Assembly (NCBI GenBank): GCA_019426215.1
Contig: CM033402.1
Coordinates: forward strand, 26,757,102 to 26,821,101
DNA from: Buddleja alternifolia
Lineage: Eukaryota; Streptophyta; Magnoliopsida; Lamiales; Scrophulariaceae
Direction of reading: 5' to 3'
Length of the DNA stretch: 64,000 nt
Shown: piece after piece, positions 47,785-59,800 of the stretch
Layout: each line of letters starts with the position of its first letter
Position numbering within the stretch: position 1 is the first letter of the stretch
The notes under the pieces: generated by a model
Database searches by the model: none
What the model was told of the DNA's origin: nothing
Seen by the model: the letters and a program-made list of their open reading frames with translations, nothing else
Translations under genes and position numbers: made by a program

Positions 47785-48602
47785 ATGACTATCAACCCAC
47801 TTTTCGTTTTACTCGAAAGTACATCCTTACCGGACCCAACTATGTGGATTGGCTGAGGAACTTGGGAATAGTTCTCAACATGGAGTCCTTGGGATACGTG
47901 TTGGACACAGACATCCCTGCTCCTCCTGCCAGAACACGTGCCAACGAGGAAGAAGTCCAAGCTCATGAAAAATGGGTAAAGGACGACGTCCGAGTGCGTG
48001 GGTACATTCTCGGCTCAATGAAAAACGAGCTTTAGAGATCCCACGAGAAGATGAACACAGCAAGGGATATCTTGGCACACTTGGTTAAGCTCTATGGTGA
48101 GCACAGCCGTACTGCTAGATATGAGATATCTAAAGAGCTCTTCGGGGCCAAAATGAGAGAAGGTGAGAAAGTTGGGGATCATGTTCTCAAGATGATCTCG
48201 AGGATCAAGAGATTGGAGGCTCTCAATTTTACAATGAACCCATAGCTTCAAACCGATCTCATTTTGTAGTCTCTTCCTGATTCTTTTTCCTAATTTGTCA
48301 TGAACTTCAATTGCAATGAGATTGAATGCAACTTAGCTGGGATAATGAACAAATTAAACACTGCACAATCCGAATTGAAGCCCAAGGGAAAGGAAACTGC
48401 ATTGGTTATCTCTTTTGGGCCCAAACGGGCGAAAAATAAGAAGAAGAAAGTCAAGAAGCAGAGTGGCGAGCTTGGAGCTCAGGGTGGTGTTGAAAAAGGA
48501 AAAGGAAAAGCTCCTGTGAATTGCAAGCGTAAAGGGCCATAAAAGACAAACAGATGCCTACACTGCGGTGAGCTGGGCCACTGGAGAAGGAATTGTCCGA
48601 AC
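47785..48602 (+). pseudogene. gag: Element A gag
   Basis: The ATG at 47785 opens a few codons of gag, then a frameshift occurs before about 47835. The main gag frame runs on from there with RNLGIVLNMESLGYVLD and the UBN2-type parts: KMNTARDILAHLVKLYGE, ARYEISKELFGAKM and DHVLKMISRIKRLEAL. It is interrupted by five stops (around 48033, 48243, 48267, 48291 and 48540). A Lys-rich linker and an intact zinc knuckle, CLHCGELGHWRRNC (48555-48596), close the protein. Gag would form particles and bind element RNA. It is broken, but every domain is identifiable and parallels element B at 33884-33000. Confidence 0.9.
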
Positions 48603-49775
48603 ATGGGGCCGGGCGCACAAGGTATGGAACTTTATGTTCTTGAAACTTATTGTTCTATGACCGTCTTCTCTACATCTTGGATTCTTAATTCTGGAGCAAG
48701 TGCTCACATTTGTTGTATGAATCAAGATCTGGTGCGAGGAAGGAAGCTGGACAGTGATGAGGTGAAGATGAAAGTAGGCAGCGGGCATAGCATCGCAACT
48801 ACTGGAATTGGATCTACCTCATTGATTTTAAATTCTGGACATACACTATTTCTGGATAATGTTTTAGTTTTGCCCAATGGGCTTAAAAACATTGTTTCTA
48901 TTCCCGTTTTAGTTAAATATGGTTACACTTTCCATTTTATTAATGAACGATGCAACATTTATTATGGTAATAAATTAGTACGCTTTGCTTCTTTAATAAA
49001 TGGATTGTATTACCTTAATGTCCAGAATGAGTGTTCTGTGAATACTATACAAAGGAAACGTAGTAGGCTTGGAATAAACCAAAGATTGATTTGGCATCTT
49101 AGACTAGGCCATGTCGGCGAACATAAAATTCGCAAAATGGAGAAAGATGGACTAATTGGTCCATTGGGATTGGATCCCTATCCTACTTGTGAATCTTGTC
49201 TCAAAGGCAAGATAGCTAGATCCCCCTTCACAGGGACTTTTGAAAGAGCCTCACAAATCTTAGGCTTAGTGCATACTGACGTTTGTGGTCCATTTGGAGA
49301 AATGGCACGAGGAGGTTTCCTTTACTTCATCACCTTCACTGATGACCATTCAAGATATGGTCTAGTGTACATGATGAGGCACAAGTCTGAATCCATTGAA
49401 AAGTTCGAGGAATTCAAGGCTTTAGTGGAAAATCAAACTGGTCAACATATAAAAACCCTTCGATCGGATCGAGGAGGAGAATATATGAGCGACGAGTTTG
49501 ATGTATACCTCAGAGAGAATGGTATAGTATTACAGCTCACACCTCCAGAACATCACAGTTAAATGGAGTAGCAGAGCGAAGGAATCGAAATTTGTTGGAC
49601 ATGGTTCACTCCATGCTCAGCTACATTGACTTACCCATTTCACTGTGGGGTCATGCGCTGCTTACAACTGTGCACATTTTAAATAGATGTTTGTCCAAGT
49701 CCGTTCCTATGACTCCCTATGAGATATGGAGGAATAGGAAACCAAGTCTTAATCACATCAAGATTTGGGGATGAC
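48603..49775 (+). pseudogene. pol: Element A pol: protease and integrase
   Basis: Continues the gag frame. The protease active site reads WILNSGASAHIC at 48678-48713: the catalytic Asp of DSG is Asn here (AAT at 48687-48689), which would abolish cleavage. Integrase follows with its zinc site (WHLRLGHVGEHKIRKMEKDG and PTCESCLKGK) and the core acidic residues in LVHTDVCGPF, TFTDDHSRYG and LRSDRGGEYMS. A 1-base deletion near 49550 shifts the frame just before [10 protein letters not shown]. The integrase C-terminal part continues in another frame ([27 protein letters not shown]) and meets a TGA at 49773. Integrase inserts new copies; this one is dead. Confidence 0.92.
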
Positions 49776-50103
49776 CGGCTTATGTCAAAAGGATCAAAGT
49801 GGACAAGTTGGAGGCTAGATCCTTGAAGGGACATTTCGTTGGATATCCTGAGGATTCAATGGGATATCTCTTTTACCTGCACAATGATCAAAGGATCATT
49901 GTAGCTTTGCAAGCCCACTTTCTTGAAGATGAGTTCATTCAAGAAAGAAGAGCGGGTAGAAAGATTGTTCTGTAACACAACCACAACCACGAAGATCAAG
50001 TAGAGTACCTCAACCACCTGAGAGGTAAGGATATCTAGTACAGAGGGAGCTGGATCTCCATTCTGTATTAGAGGAGGATCATGGAGATGATCCCTCCATT
50101 TTT

Positions 50104-51665
50104 GATCAAGCATTGATGGATGTGGATGCTACTAGATGGCGTGAAGCTATGCAAACTGAGATCGATTCGATGCATGCAAACCAAGTCCGGAAACTTGTGG
50201 ACCAACCTGAAGGGGTAAAATCGATCGGGTGCAAATGGATCTACAAGAGAAAGATTGGTGTTGATGGCAAGGTTGACACCTACAAAGCCAGGCTAGTGGC
50301 GAAGGGTATAGTAAAAAAGAAGGAATTGATTACCAAGAAACCTTTTCGCAAGTGGCTATGATCAAATCAATAAGGATTCTACTTGCAATAGCCGCACACC
50401 TAGACTATAAAATATGGCAAATGGATGTCAAAACTGCTTTCCTAAATGGATTCCTTGAAGAGGATATCTATATGGAACAGCTTAAAGGTTTTGTATCCGA
50501 GGAGCATACTCATAAGGTGTGTAAGCTTGAGAGATCCATTTATGGACTCAAGCAAGCATCCCGTAGCTGGAATCTATGTTTTGATGAGGCTATCAAAGGA
50601 TTTGACTTCATCAAGAATGAAGACGAGCCATGTGTTTACAAGAAGGTTAGTGGGAGCAAGATAACATTCCTTGTGTTATATGTAGATGACATATTACTCA
50701 TAGGGAATGATATAGGAATGCTCACCACTGTAAAGAAGTGGCTTTCGAGTACTTTCTCCATGAAAGACTTGGGAGAGGCAACTTATATTTTAGGGATTCG
50801 AATTTACAGAGATCGAACACATAGAATGATAGGGCTCTCTCAAGCCCTTTACTTAGAAAAGGTCTTAAAGAGATATAGGATGGAGGATTCTAAGAAAGGG
50901 TTCCTGCCAATGAGGCATGAGATACATCTCTCAAAAACTATGTATCCTCAAAGTGAGGAAGATAGAAAGGAAATGAGCACTGTACCCTATGCATCAGCAG
51001 TGGGTAGCCTGATGTACGCAATGCTGTGTACTAGACCTGACATTGCTTATTCGGTAAGCGTTGTTAGTCGATTTCAAGCAAACCCAGGCAAGGAACATTG
51101 GATAGCTATGAAGAATATCTTAAAGTATTTGAAGAGAACCAAGGATATGATTCTCATCTATGGGAGTGGTAGCCTAAGAGTGGACGGGTACACTAATTCG
51201 AATTTTCAATCTGATGTCGATGACCGAAAATCCACCTCAGGATTCGTATTCACCCTCAATGGTGGGGCGGTAACTTGGAAAAGTTCTAAGCAAAGCACGA
51301 CCGCGGACTCCACTACAGAGGCTGAATACATAGCTGCCTCTGAGGTAGCTAAAGAGGCTATTTGGATAAGGAAGCTCATAGAAGAACTTCAAGTGGTTCC
51401 TAGCATAAAGTTCTCGTTGCCACTTTATTGTGACAACACCGGAGCAATAACGCAAGAAAAGGAACCTAGGTCTCACAACAAGTCCAAACACATCGAGAGG
51501 AGATATCACATCATAAGAGAGATTGTTGCACGAGGAGAAATATTTGTTCAAAAAATAGTCTCAGCTGACAATGTCGTTGATCCATTGACCAAGCCATTGC
51601 CACAAGCGGTGCTAGAAAAACATCTCGAAAGGATGGGTATTAAATACCATAGCAAATGGCATTGA
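50104..51665 (+). pseudogene. pol: Element A pol: reverse transcriptase and RNase H
   Basis: The reverse transcriptase N-terminus (50113 on: RWREAMQTEIDSMHANQ, CKWIYKRKIGVDGKVDTYK) shifts frame near 50310-50350. Then 437 open codons (50352-51665) carry KIWQMDVKTAFLNGFLEE, SIYGLKQASRSWN, the catalytic YVDDILLIGND, SMKDLGEATYILGI and the whole RNase H (DGYTNSNFQSDVDD, STTEAEYIAASEVAKEA and YCDNTGAITQEKEPR). It ends HLERMGIKYHSKWH, the usual terminus of Angela-like copia polyproteins. This is the best-preserved coding block of A; only the frameshift at its start and the lost upstream frame make it a pseudogene. Confidence 0.94.
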
Positions 51666-51669
51666 GTGC

Positions 51670-51680
51670 AAGTGGGAGAT
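51670..51680 (+). other. Polypurine tract of element A
   Basis: AAGTGGGAGAT lies directly before the 3' LTR, identical to that of element B. Confidence 0.9.
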
Positions 51681-53281
51681 TGTTAGAGTGTATGCCCTCA
51701 AATGCCATAAAGAGGATAAATTTATAGGGCATTAACTTGTAACTAAACAATATCCTTTTATTATATATAAGACATTATCTTGTTGTTTTCTTATAGGCGT
51801 TTGTAAGATGTTAATAAACAACGTAAAGTCCTTGAGTATAAGGAAAACCTTCTACTTCCTATGGGATAGGGAGAATGACACTTGAAGGGTTTGATCCTTA
51901 TTCTCTAAATAGGGTTCGCAAGTCTAAGAAAGTATTTGACTGGACATCAATACAGAACAAGGACTTGCATGATATAAGTTTTGACAGAGAAAGTGCCAGT
52001 CAAACACTATGGGAATGATAGTGGGAACTTATGTCATGGACATATAAGTTGGACTAATATATTCGAACACGGCTCGCATCAGTTTCATCACATGGGTATT
52101 CACTCACTGACAGTCAATGATAAAACTGATAAGTTGTGATAGGTACGCGTGGACCTTAGACCTGAGGAGTCGAGTTGAAGATGTACTTGTGACATCAAGT
52201 CTGTCATTAGAGTAGTTAGATCCAAATCCCCCTTTGGTGGGATCAACCTCGAAGTGCGACTTGATGGGCAAGTACCATTGTTAACTGATTAGCAAAGTGG
52301 GATTTATCCTCTCATAAGTGAATGAGTATCCTATGTAGTCATGAATGAGTGAGGTTAAAAGTCTTTGGCCAAAGCATAAAATGACCTCGACTCATTATGA
52401 GCTAAGCATATGGCCAAGTCATGTGAGTTTGACTAAAACCATGACTTTCACTTGACTGAGATACAAGAATAAAAGGTTTATACACGTACGGTATTCACAC
52501 CGTATATGGTTTGGAATGATCCTATTCATTCGATCTCAATTGGGATACAATGTGAGCCACGTGACTGGCTAGGTGTTACTCATATCCTTTTGGTTTCCTC
52601 CCAATTGCCTTTTCAGACGAACCTAAAGAGTCGTGCTTAAAGGAAGTGCAAAAAGAAAATCGTAGGAAAAGACTTGAGAGAATTTTCGGTATTGGATATC
52701 GAGATTAATTAATTAATCATTAGATGATTTTATTAATTAATTAAGTTAATGAATGAATTAATTTCTCATGGGAATTTAATTATAATATTAACATGAATTT
52801 AATTGATTATTTAATTAATTTATTTATTGGATAAATAATATTAATTATTTATTTAATTAATAAACAAAAGCCCGAAGGCTTAAAAGCCTACAAGTGGGCG
52901 TGGGGCTTATGAAGCCTAGGTTATGGTTTTCTATTGTAGTAGATATATACTACTTAGTAAAAAAATAACTAGGTCAAGAGAATTAACTCACAAACTTTCT
53001 CTCCAAGTCAAACTGTCCTCCCTTTCTCTCTCACTCTAGCCGTCCATCAAGGTGAAGAAGAAGGTGATTTTCGTTTTTGACTCCGTCGTGGCAATTTAGA
53101 GACAGCAACGGATTTGCTGTTCAAGAAAGGATTGCATAGCTGGTTCAGATTTCAACATACGCGAGAACGGTAATTAATTTGGAAAAACCCAATTTAAATA
53201 CGAGAAATAGAGATGAGCCACTGAGATTAAACTTATAATTCTTCCGCTGCATTTTTTGTTTTTATGCAATTTTTCCCAACA
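51681..53281 (+). repeat. 3' LTR of element A
   Basis: A 1,601-bp LTR, TGTTAGAGTGTATGCC to TTTTTCCCAACA, followed by CTCAT. It contains a short segment near 52053-52086 absent from the 5' LTR, apparently lost from that copy. Confidence 0.93.
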
Positions 53282-53286
53282 CTCAT

Positions 53287-54461
53287 ATCGAGCTTGAGCG
53301 CGAGATGACAAGTTTCCCCAAGCTTTCATTTTCCAGAAAATGGTTCAATTCGAAGTCCACAAGGATATTTTCCAAAAAAGGCAGAACATGGACAAAGGTT
53401 GATTATCGTTCAAAAAGGCTTCATATGGTTGGCTATTGTTTTGGCAACTGATTTGTAAATCACGTTACATTGGCTTATGGGAAGCATTGAGAGACATGTT
53501 AAGGTTGGAATGAGCACAATGTTGTGAAGTTTAGTTTAAGGAGAAAATTATTGTGATTGAGGAGATTAAAGATACATGCAGTGACATCAGGGCCCACGGA
53601 TGCCAATATTTCTAAAAGAAAAATGGTGACATACCTTCGGTCCAGGAGATTTAAGGGGATGCATGTGTGATTAAGAAAACAAAATCTCACCTAACGTGAA
53701 AAATCAACACAATTCACAATTCATATCCTCTGTCACTTTGTTCACGGGCACCAAGAGTACGTTTTTTAGTTCAAAGACTGAAGTATAAATGAGGTGAAAG
53801 TATTCTGAAAGTAACCCACAATAATATATTAGATTTCCGTTGCCTTATCATGCCAATTACCATCCTTATCACGCAACCTGTTAAGCGCATTAATATGTTT
53901 CCAACTAGGCTACTGCTTCCCTGTCTTTAGATTTGGTCATGAGATGCGTGACTCATAACTCCCTGATTTTAGTTTTTTTTTTTTTTTTGAAAACCCCTGA
54001 TTTTAGTTTTCAAATTCTTAATCTGTTTCTTCTTTGAAGATTGTGGTGAGTTTTTCCAAATCTTGGTTCACTATCCTTCTGGATTGAAATTTATAAGACT
54101 AGTATAAAATTGACATTATTGACCTTTTCCTAGTCTACATAATTCATAATCATCAACAAATCATATGATTGAATGACTCGAGTATTAAGTTTCGTGTCAA
54201 AATTCAACATCATATTTGAAACATAATCCAAGAAATTCATGAATGTATATTACCAATCATTTAATATACATTTTTATATATTGTGTCATGTAATTAGAAT
54301 TGATAGCTAAATTGTGAAAATTGTATTGTAAAATCATAATAGATTTTGGTGATGAGAATAGATTATATGAATATGATATAAGAAATCCGTGTTTTATGAA
54401 CTAGATTATATATTAATTCAATTTGTTACAATAATCATATATAAAATGTTATGTTCTATTT
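53287..54461. other. Unassigned sequence, no gene seen
   Basis: No open frame with a recognisable motif on either strand. A T-run lies near 53971-53986. It is continuous across element A with sequence left of 42984. Probably decayed transposon DNA. Confidence 0.35.
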
Positions 54462-54840
54462 CTATTTCTCAAAATGTTCATTTTGATTCATTACTAATTT
54501 TTCGATTGGAAGCATATGGTTTTTATAGAGAGATTGTTGAGCAGCAAGAGTAGTGTTTTCAGGGTAAATGTAAAGAAACTTTTCTAAGTACGCCTTGAGA
54601 TTTAATTTAGAACCAGAAAACATGGAACAAAATCCATTAGAAATCATAAACGAAAATCCCTCTTTGTCCAAAATCAGGAAAGAGATAAGGTTCTTTATTA
54701 ATTTGGGAACAAAGTAAATATTCTTTAAAATAAACATACTGCTACTCCCTACAACTATATTAATTTGTCTTACAACTCTAGCAGATACCGACACGCCATT
54801 AGCTATTCTCAAAACCATGTCTCCCTGATTTAACTATCTA
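54462..54840 (-). pseudogene. pol: Ty1/copia protease-region fragment
   Basis: The minus-strand open piece (118 codons) reads MVLRIANGVSVSARVV, then FILKNIYFVPKLIKNLIS and KEGFSFMISNGFCSMF. This is the segment between protease active site and integrase zinc site in Tork-group copia pol. The active-site DSG upstream and the integrase HHCC site downstream are missing. It is an isolated relic of an older minus-strand element, cut on its upstream side near element K. Confidence 0.7.
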
Positions 54841-54907
54841 CTTTTTGTTCTCACCTAGAAAGTATTGTAAAGGTGAGTACTATTGGCTGCAATGGTCTAA
54901 ACCCCCA

Positions 54908-55351
54908 GTGTTGGAAATTGGATATGGGTCATGGGTCGCCCATGAGGGCTTGACCCTACCCATATTACTTTGAAAGAAATAAAAGGAGGGAATAGTTTTT
55001 TGTAGGATAAAACTACCCCAACTCCCTCCTTCTCTCCCATATATATCTTATGTTTGAAATAAGATAAATAACAAAACATATACAAGAATACGGAGAAAAA
55101 ATTCGCAGCAAAATGAGGGGCTAAAAGTGAAGGCATAAAAGTGTCATTTTGGTGTGATATTGACAAAGAAGATTCACCATTTGAAGTACTTGGATTGTGG
55201 ATAGTCATCTCTCTCCCCGTGATTGAGAATGCAGACGTTTTAGAGCATCAAAACCGTGTGGAAGAAGTGTGAAACAACCAAGTTGAGATCCACATTTGGT
55301 TAGTATTTAATTATGTTGAAATCGCATGTTTTATGTGATTAATTTCCGCCA
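54908..55351 (+). repeat. 5' LTR of element K
   Basis: 444 bp from TGTTGGAAATTGGATATGGG to ATTTCCGCCA. Confidence 0.95.
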
Positions 55352-55352
55352 T

Positions 55353-55364
55353 TGGCATCAGAGC
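55353..55364 (+). other. Primer binding site of element K
   Basis: TGGCATCAGAGC has one change from the tRNA-iMet complement and lies one base after the 5' LTR. Confidence 0.85.
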
Positions 55365-56548
55365 TAGTTTGGTTGTGTTCCTAACTTGCATCCACACGAA
55401 AATATGATAATTATATGCTTTAAAATCATGCTTTACCATGCTTCCCGTTTTTACGTAAGATATGGGTTCATTCATGGTGATTTTATGATATGTTCATAAT
55501 ATGCTTTAATTTTCGAAATTTAGCATGCCTAGACCATGTATAAATATAGTATGAAGTTATATGTAAGCACGCTTAACATTTGATGAGAAATTGATGTTTT
55601 TGAGTGATTTTTTTCGTAACTTTAGAGGCAACTTCGAGCCCTTTTTTGTTGTTATTATTATGCAATTGTTATATGGTTAGAATCCTTATGTCAAGAGCTT
55701 TCCAACCATATATCAAATGTTCAAATCGGATTATAAATGAGAGAGATATAGCCTCTCAAAGTTGTGGTCGCGAATTGAAAAAATCTGAAAAATTCTGGAA
55801 AAATAAGGAAGACGATGAACAGTAACCGTGACCAATCCCACTCGCGCGTACGGAGAGTGAAATCCACTTCCTACCTTATACTACTCGGAAAACAAAACTG
55901 AGACCACTGTTGGATTCTTCATAGTTGAAAATGGGGGGATTGCCAAAATTTCGAAGCCGGAAGACGGCGCGTGTGGAACACGCGCCGCCACTGTCGCACG
56001 CGCCCACGCGCCTGGAGGCGCGTGCGTGCACCTCCGGGGGCCGTTTTCAGCCGGAAAATTTCAAATTCTCAGAAATCTATTTTGGGAATTTTTGGATATT
56101 TAAAATATATTTTTCAGAGAGGAAAAATATTTTCCTTTGATTTTCGAAATTAAAAATGATGAAAAAAAATAGAAAAATAGTTTTTGGGCAAGAAAAATTC
56201 GGAAATTTTTGATTGATTTTCTGAAATTATTTCTCATGCCTTGGCTACCTACCACGATGAAGATTTTTTGAACACTTTCCATATTATGCTCATTTTTTGT
56301 TAAACGCTTTTGGAATTATTATTTTTCCTAAATTAAAATCGTTGGAGCATAATTGTTATTTTTTTTAAGTGTTAAAATCTTCATATAAGGTAATGTATTA
56401 TGATTGGCTTTGTGCCCAATCTAATACAAATTTTTATTTTCATAGATGGCGAGACCCCAATTTATTTTTAACATCCTCCGGAGAGGAGTTAGAGCGAGAA
56501 GAACTCGTGTGCATTTGGTAAAGTTAAAAATTGCTGAGGTGTTATAGA
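55365..56548 (+). other. Element K leader with CG-rich hairpins
   Basis: Non-coding leader. At 55965-55974 and 55978-55987 a perfect 10-bp stem with the 3-base loop GGA occurs. An 8-bp stem (cacgcgcc/ggcgcgtg) follows near 56005-56025. The position after the primer site mirrors the CG-rich cluster of element A. Confidence 0.75.
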
Positions 56549-56815
56549 ATGCGCCCCGAACATTCTTTGCGTGAGCATTTTAAGATAATGAAAATGAAGT
56601 ACAAAGAGCTACTTCATTTGGGTCATTATTTTGGTGGTCCAGACCGAGAAAGAGAATTATGGAGAAATTCTCTAACTAAGTTTTGGAGATGTGAATTTGA
56701 TAGGATTTACACTGAAAATAAAGACAAAGATTTACGTCTCTTGAAGTCTTTATTCATTAAAATGTGGAAAGAGAGAGAGAGCTGGAATTCAAGAGGAGAT
56801 TATCTTCGAGGATGA
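56549..56815 (+). CDS. Hypothetical short ORF in element K (gag position)
   Basis: The first ATG of this open frame is at 56549. The 88-residue product begins MRPEHSLREHFKIMKMKYKE and is strongly charged (Arg, Lys, Glu), with an amphipathic-looking first half. No zinc knuckle or gag domain is recognised, and the following sequence is full of stops. A separate short frame, MARPQFIFNILRRGV, starts at 56445 in another phase. It lies where gag would be. It could be a relic of gag, captured DNA or chance; codon evidence is too short to decide. Confidence 0.25.
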   Translation: MRPEHSLREHFKIMKMKYKELLHLGHYFGGPDRERELWRNSLTKFWRCEFDRIYTENKDKDLRLLKSLFIKMWKERESWNSRGDYLRG

Positions 56816-59800
56816 ATAATGGTCCTCGACGTCTTTTGAATTTCGCTCCTAGAGATAGACTCTCAAATGGGATGGTTAATATGGTTTGTCGTATGTGTAG
56901 AGATACTTAGAGCTCGTTATATTACTAAATCGCATGTATATACGTTCTTTGCGTTGAAAAGTTGTTGACATATAGCTCATGTGCATATGTTTATGAAATG
57001 TATATGTTGTTTTCTTGATGACATTGAGTTTTTTGACGACTTACATGCATGTGATAAGATGTGTTTTCTTATATATATTATGATATGCTTTGATCATGAT
57101 ATTAAGTGGGAGTTCTAAGGTTGGTTCAAGTTATACTTACCTAGAACTTTATGAGATTTTTACTAGGAAATTAAATTTGTGACAATGAACATTTTGACAC
57201 GGATGATGATTGGGCACTACGTGACCTTTCGAATCTGTACATTATGGTGAATTGTCATAAATGTTAATTTGCTTAGTACGAAATCAATGTTGTATAGATG
57301 GGCATGTATGATATCTCTAGTATGACCATGGAAACCAAAATCTCATATGAGTATTGAGATTTTAGAACAGTACTAGATGCGTACTAATTAGTAAAAATTG
57401 TGACACGCCGTGTCATAATATTTTGGAATATGTAGAATTGAATAAGATGCTCTAGAGGGCAATAACCAAGTCATGTAAGACTTATAGTGGGTCTTCCTAC
57501 TCAATATAAAAGATCAATGAGTTTATCATAAGCGGAAAGCAAGGTCCGCTGCTTATGGTATCTTTGTGGATTGTATGATATATGATCTCATATGCGAATG
57601 AAAAATCATACTATTGATCTACAAGTAGACCATATGAGTAATACATCCGTAAAACTGAACTGAAATGGGATTGTTGACTTTAGTATTTGATAATTAGAAG
57701 CATACCCGGAATAAGAGAACAATGAGTTACTCTTTTGAGGGTAATGCCAAATACTATTAGAAATTAAAAGTCAACATACAATGACTTCTCTTATGAGAAG
57801 TGATGAGTTCAAGTTTTTGTACAATCTCTTTTTTAATAATAAAGACATCTAAAGATCAAGTCTTTTATTTGTGAAAAGACTTTCATAGTCAGTGTTAGCC
57901 ATTTTGTGTTTTGTACATAAGAGGCTTATTGATTCCATGAAAATGACTTAGGACTTTGTGGCTGATCTGTTTTAAAGAGAATTTGAGATTCTTACAGTAA
58001 ACGAGATTAGAACAAAGGAAAAGTCATGAAAGAGACATATGATGACTCTAGAGAGCGCAAACTTAACCACTAATGTGAATAGAAGTGGACTAAAGGTAAA
58101 AGTGCTATATTGATATATTATTGGTCATTTTACTCGTGTATGCACTGAGTTGGAAACATAGCACTTGTAGACGCTTAAATAGTGCATCTTACATATTAAG
58201 CACTGAGATACTAAATCTTGTCCTATGTGGATTTAGGTTTATGGTTATCAATTAAAAAGTGTTTGAAATTCTAGAAAGATCATTGGATGTCGGTCTTCTG
58301 GATTGTTTTCCTGAGATTGTATTACTCTTGGATTTGAGTTTTTTTGACTTGGTTAGTATCTTTAGAATAGATATACAAAGTGGTGCTAGATTTGTTTCTT
58401 CTTGAATGGTTTGAGGGTGAATTGTGATCAAGGCACATTGATTATTCGATCATAATCAATATGTGTTCATTAAGTAAAGTGAACAACTATGTGTGCATTT
58501 TTTTGTATACTTGGTTAAGTCAAAATGAATTAAGACACTAAGCTAGTAAGACAAACTCTCTGAATAACTTTCGTAGTTACTTGTCAATATGTGGTAAATC
58601 ATATGTGACCATTCAGAGGTTAATGGGTAGATCTTTCATTGCAGTTAATTTTGTTAGACTCCTGTGATTTAATTAATATGGGGGTTGGGAAATGAACCTC
58701 CTATTCCATTACTCCTTTACATACATTGATCCTGTCTGTTTTGATTTATCCTAATATGAAACGTTAGAATGTTTCTTTGAAAATTATGAGAGAATCAAAT
58801 TGATGAATTTATCTTTGAGAGGTTAAATTCAAAGGGACAATGTATTTGTATCTCGGAGATACGCAAATGATCTAAGGTGTACGTGTTCTAAGTGAACATG
58901 ATGAGGTGGAAAATTAGTAAATCACAGAATGTCCGGAGAATTTTTTATTTGGATGAAGAATCTTGAAATTGCTAAACCTCAAGTCAGGTTTAACGATTCG
59001 TATAGTGGCTTTGTGCCTTATAGATCACTTATGAGAATCGTGTTCCCGAGTTTGAGTGGGAGCAAATTTATCGTAGTGATCAAGTTAGTCGAATCCAAAT
59101 TTTGTGCAAACACAAAATATTCTCTGGAAAATTAGATAGAGTCTAATATAGTAAGACTCCGTCATATTCTATTATCTGAGAAGATTGAATTAATGCAATG
59201 AAAGAGTATTTATAGAATTACTAAATCTATAAACATGTGTGGCACCAATAACTCGTGACAATTGCTGAGGAGGGGATAGTTGTCTGTGTGGCAGCAATTG
59301 CCCTATAGTTGTTGTGTGGCAGCAATTGCCCTCGTGGTAAGGTCATAGCCAAAATGTGGTATTTCGATTTTCACATGGTTTAAAGATTTGAGTTGCATAG
59401 TTTCTCTTAGTTATAGTGTTATAAGTATGTTGTAGTCACCCAATTGTATATAATCAAACCAAGTTTGGATTCTGGTTCAACATTAAACGTGAGGATATTG
59501 AGAACTTTACATGTTCTCAAAATCTACTAAGATGTTGATACTTAGATTTTGAGGTACAAAGCTCACCCAGTAGCAAATGGTATATATATACATGTGTGTA
59601 TATATCTTGAGATAAACTTATTTGCTAGCGGTGATACTTTTTAGTTATTATGGACATATGAGATTAGAATTATGTATAAATGGACATGGGATTGCATTTC
59701 TTGATTGAGATGTAATTGAAAAGATATACATGGGAATGCCTTGAGGATTCCAGAGACAAAGGCCAGTAGGTAAAGTCTGTGAACTTATAACCTTAGTTGG

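Larger units (their letters stand above)
42989..53281 (+). mobile_element. Element A: full-length Angela/Tork-like Ty1/copia
   Basis: Two LTRs (42989-44557 and 51681-53281) are flanked by CTCAT (42984-42988 and 53282-53286). There is a tRNA-iMet primer binding site at 44559-44570 and a polypurine tract at 51670-51680. The order is gag, protease, integrase, reverse transcriptase, RNase H, all plus strand. Solo LTR M interrupts the leader. LTRs are about 97% alike by eye, with a 30-odd base indel near 52053. Coding is broken by at least seven stops or frameshifts. Confidence 0.93.
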
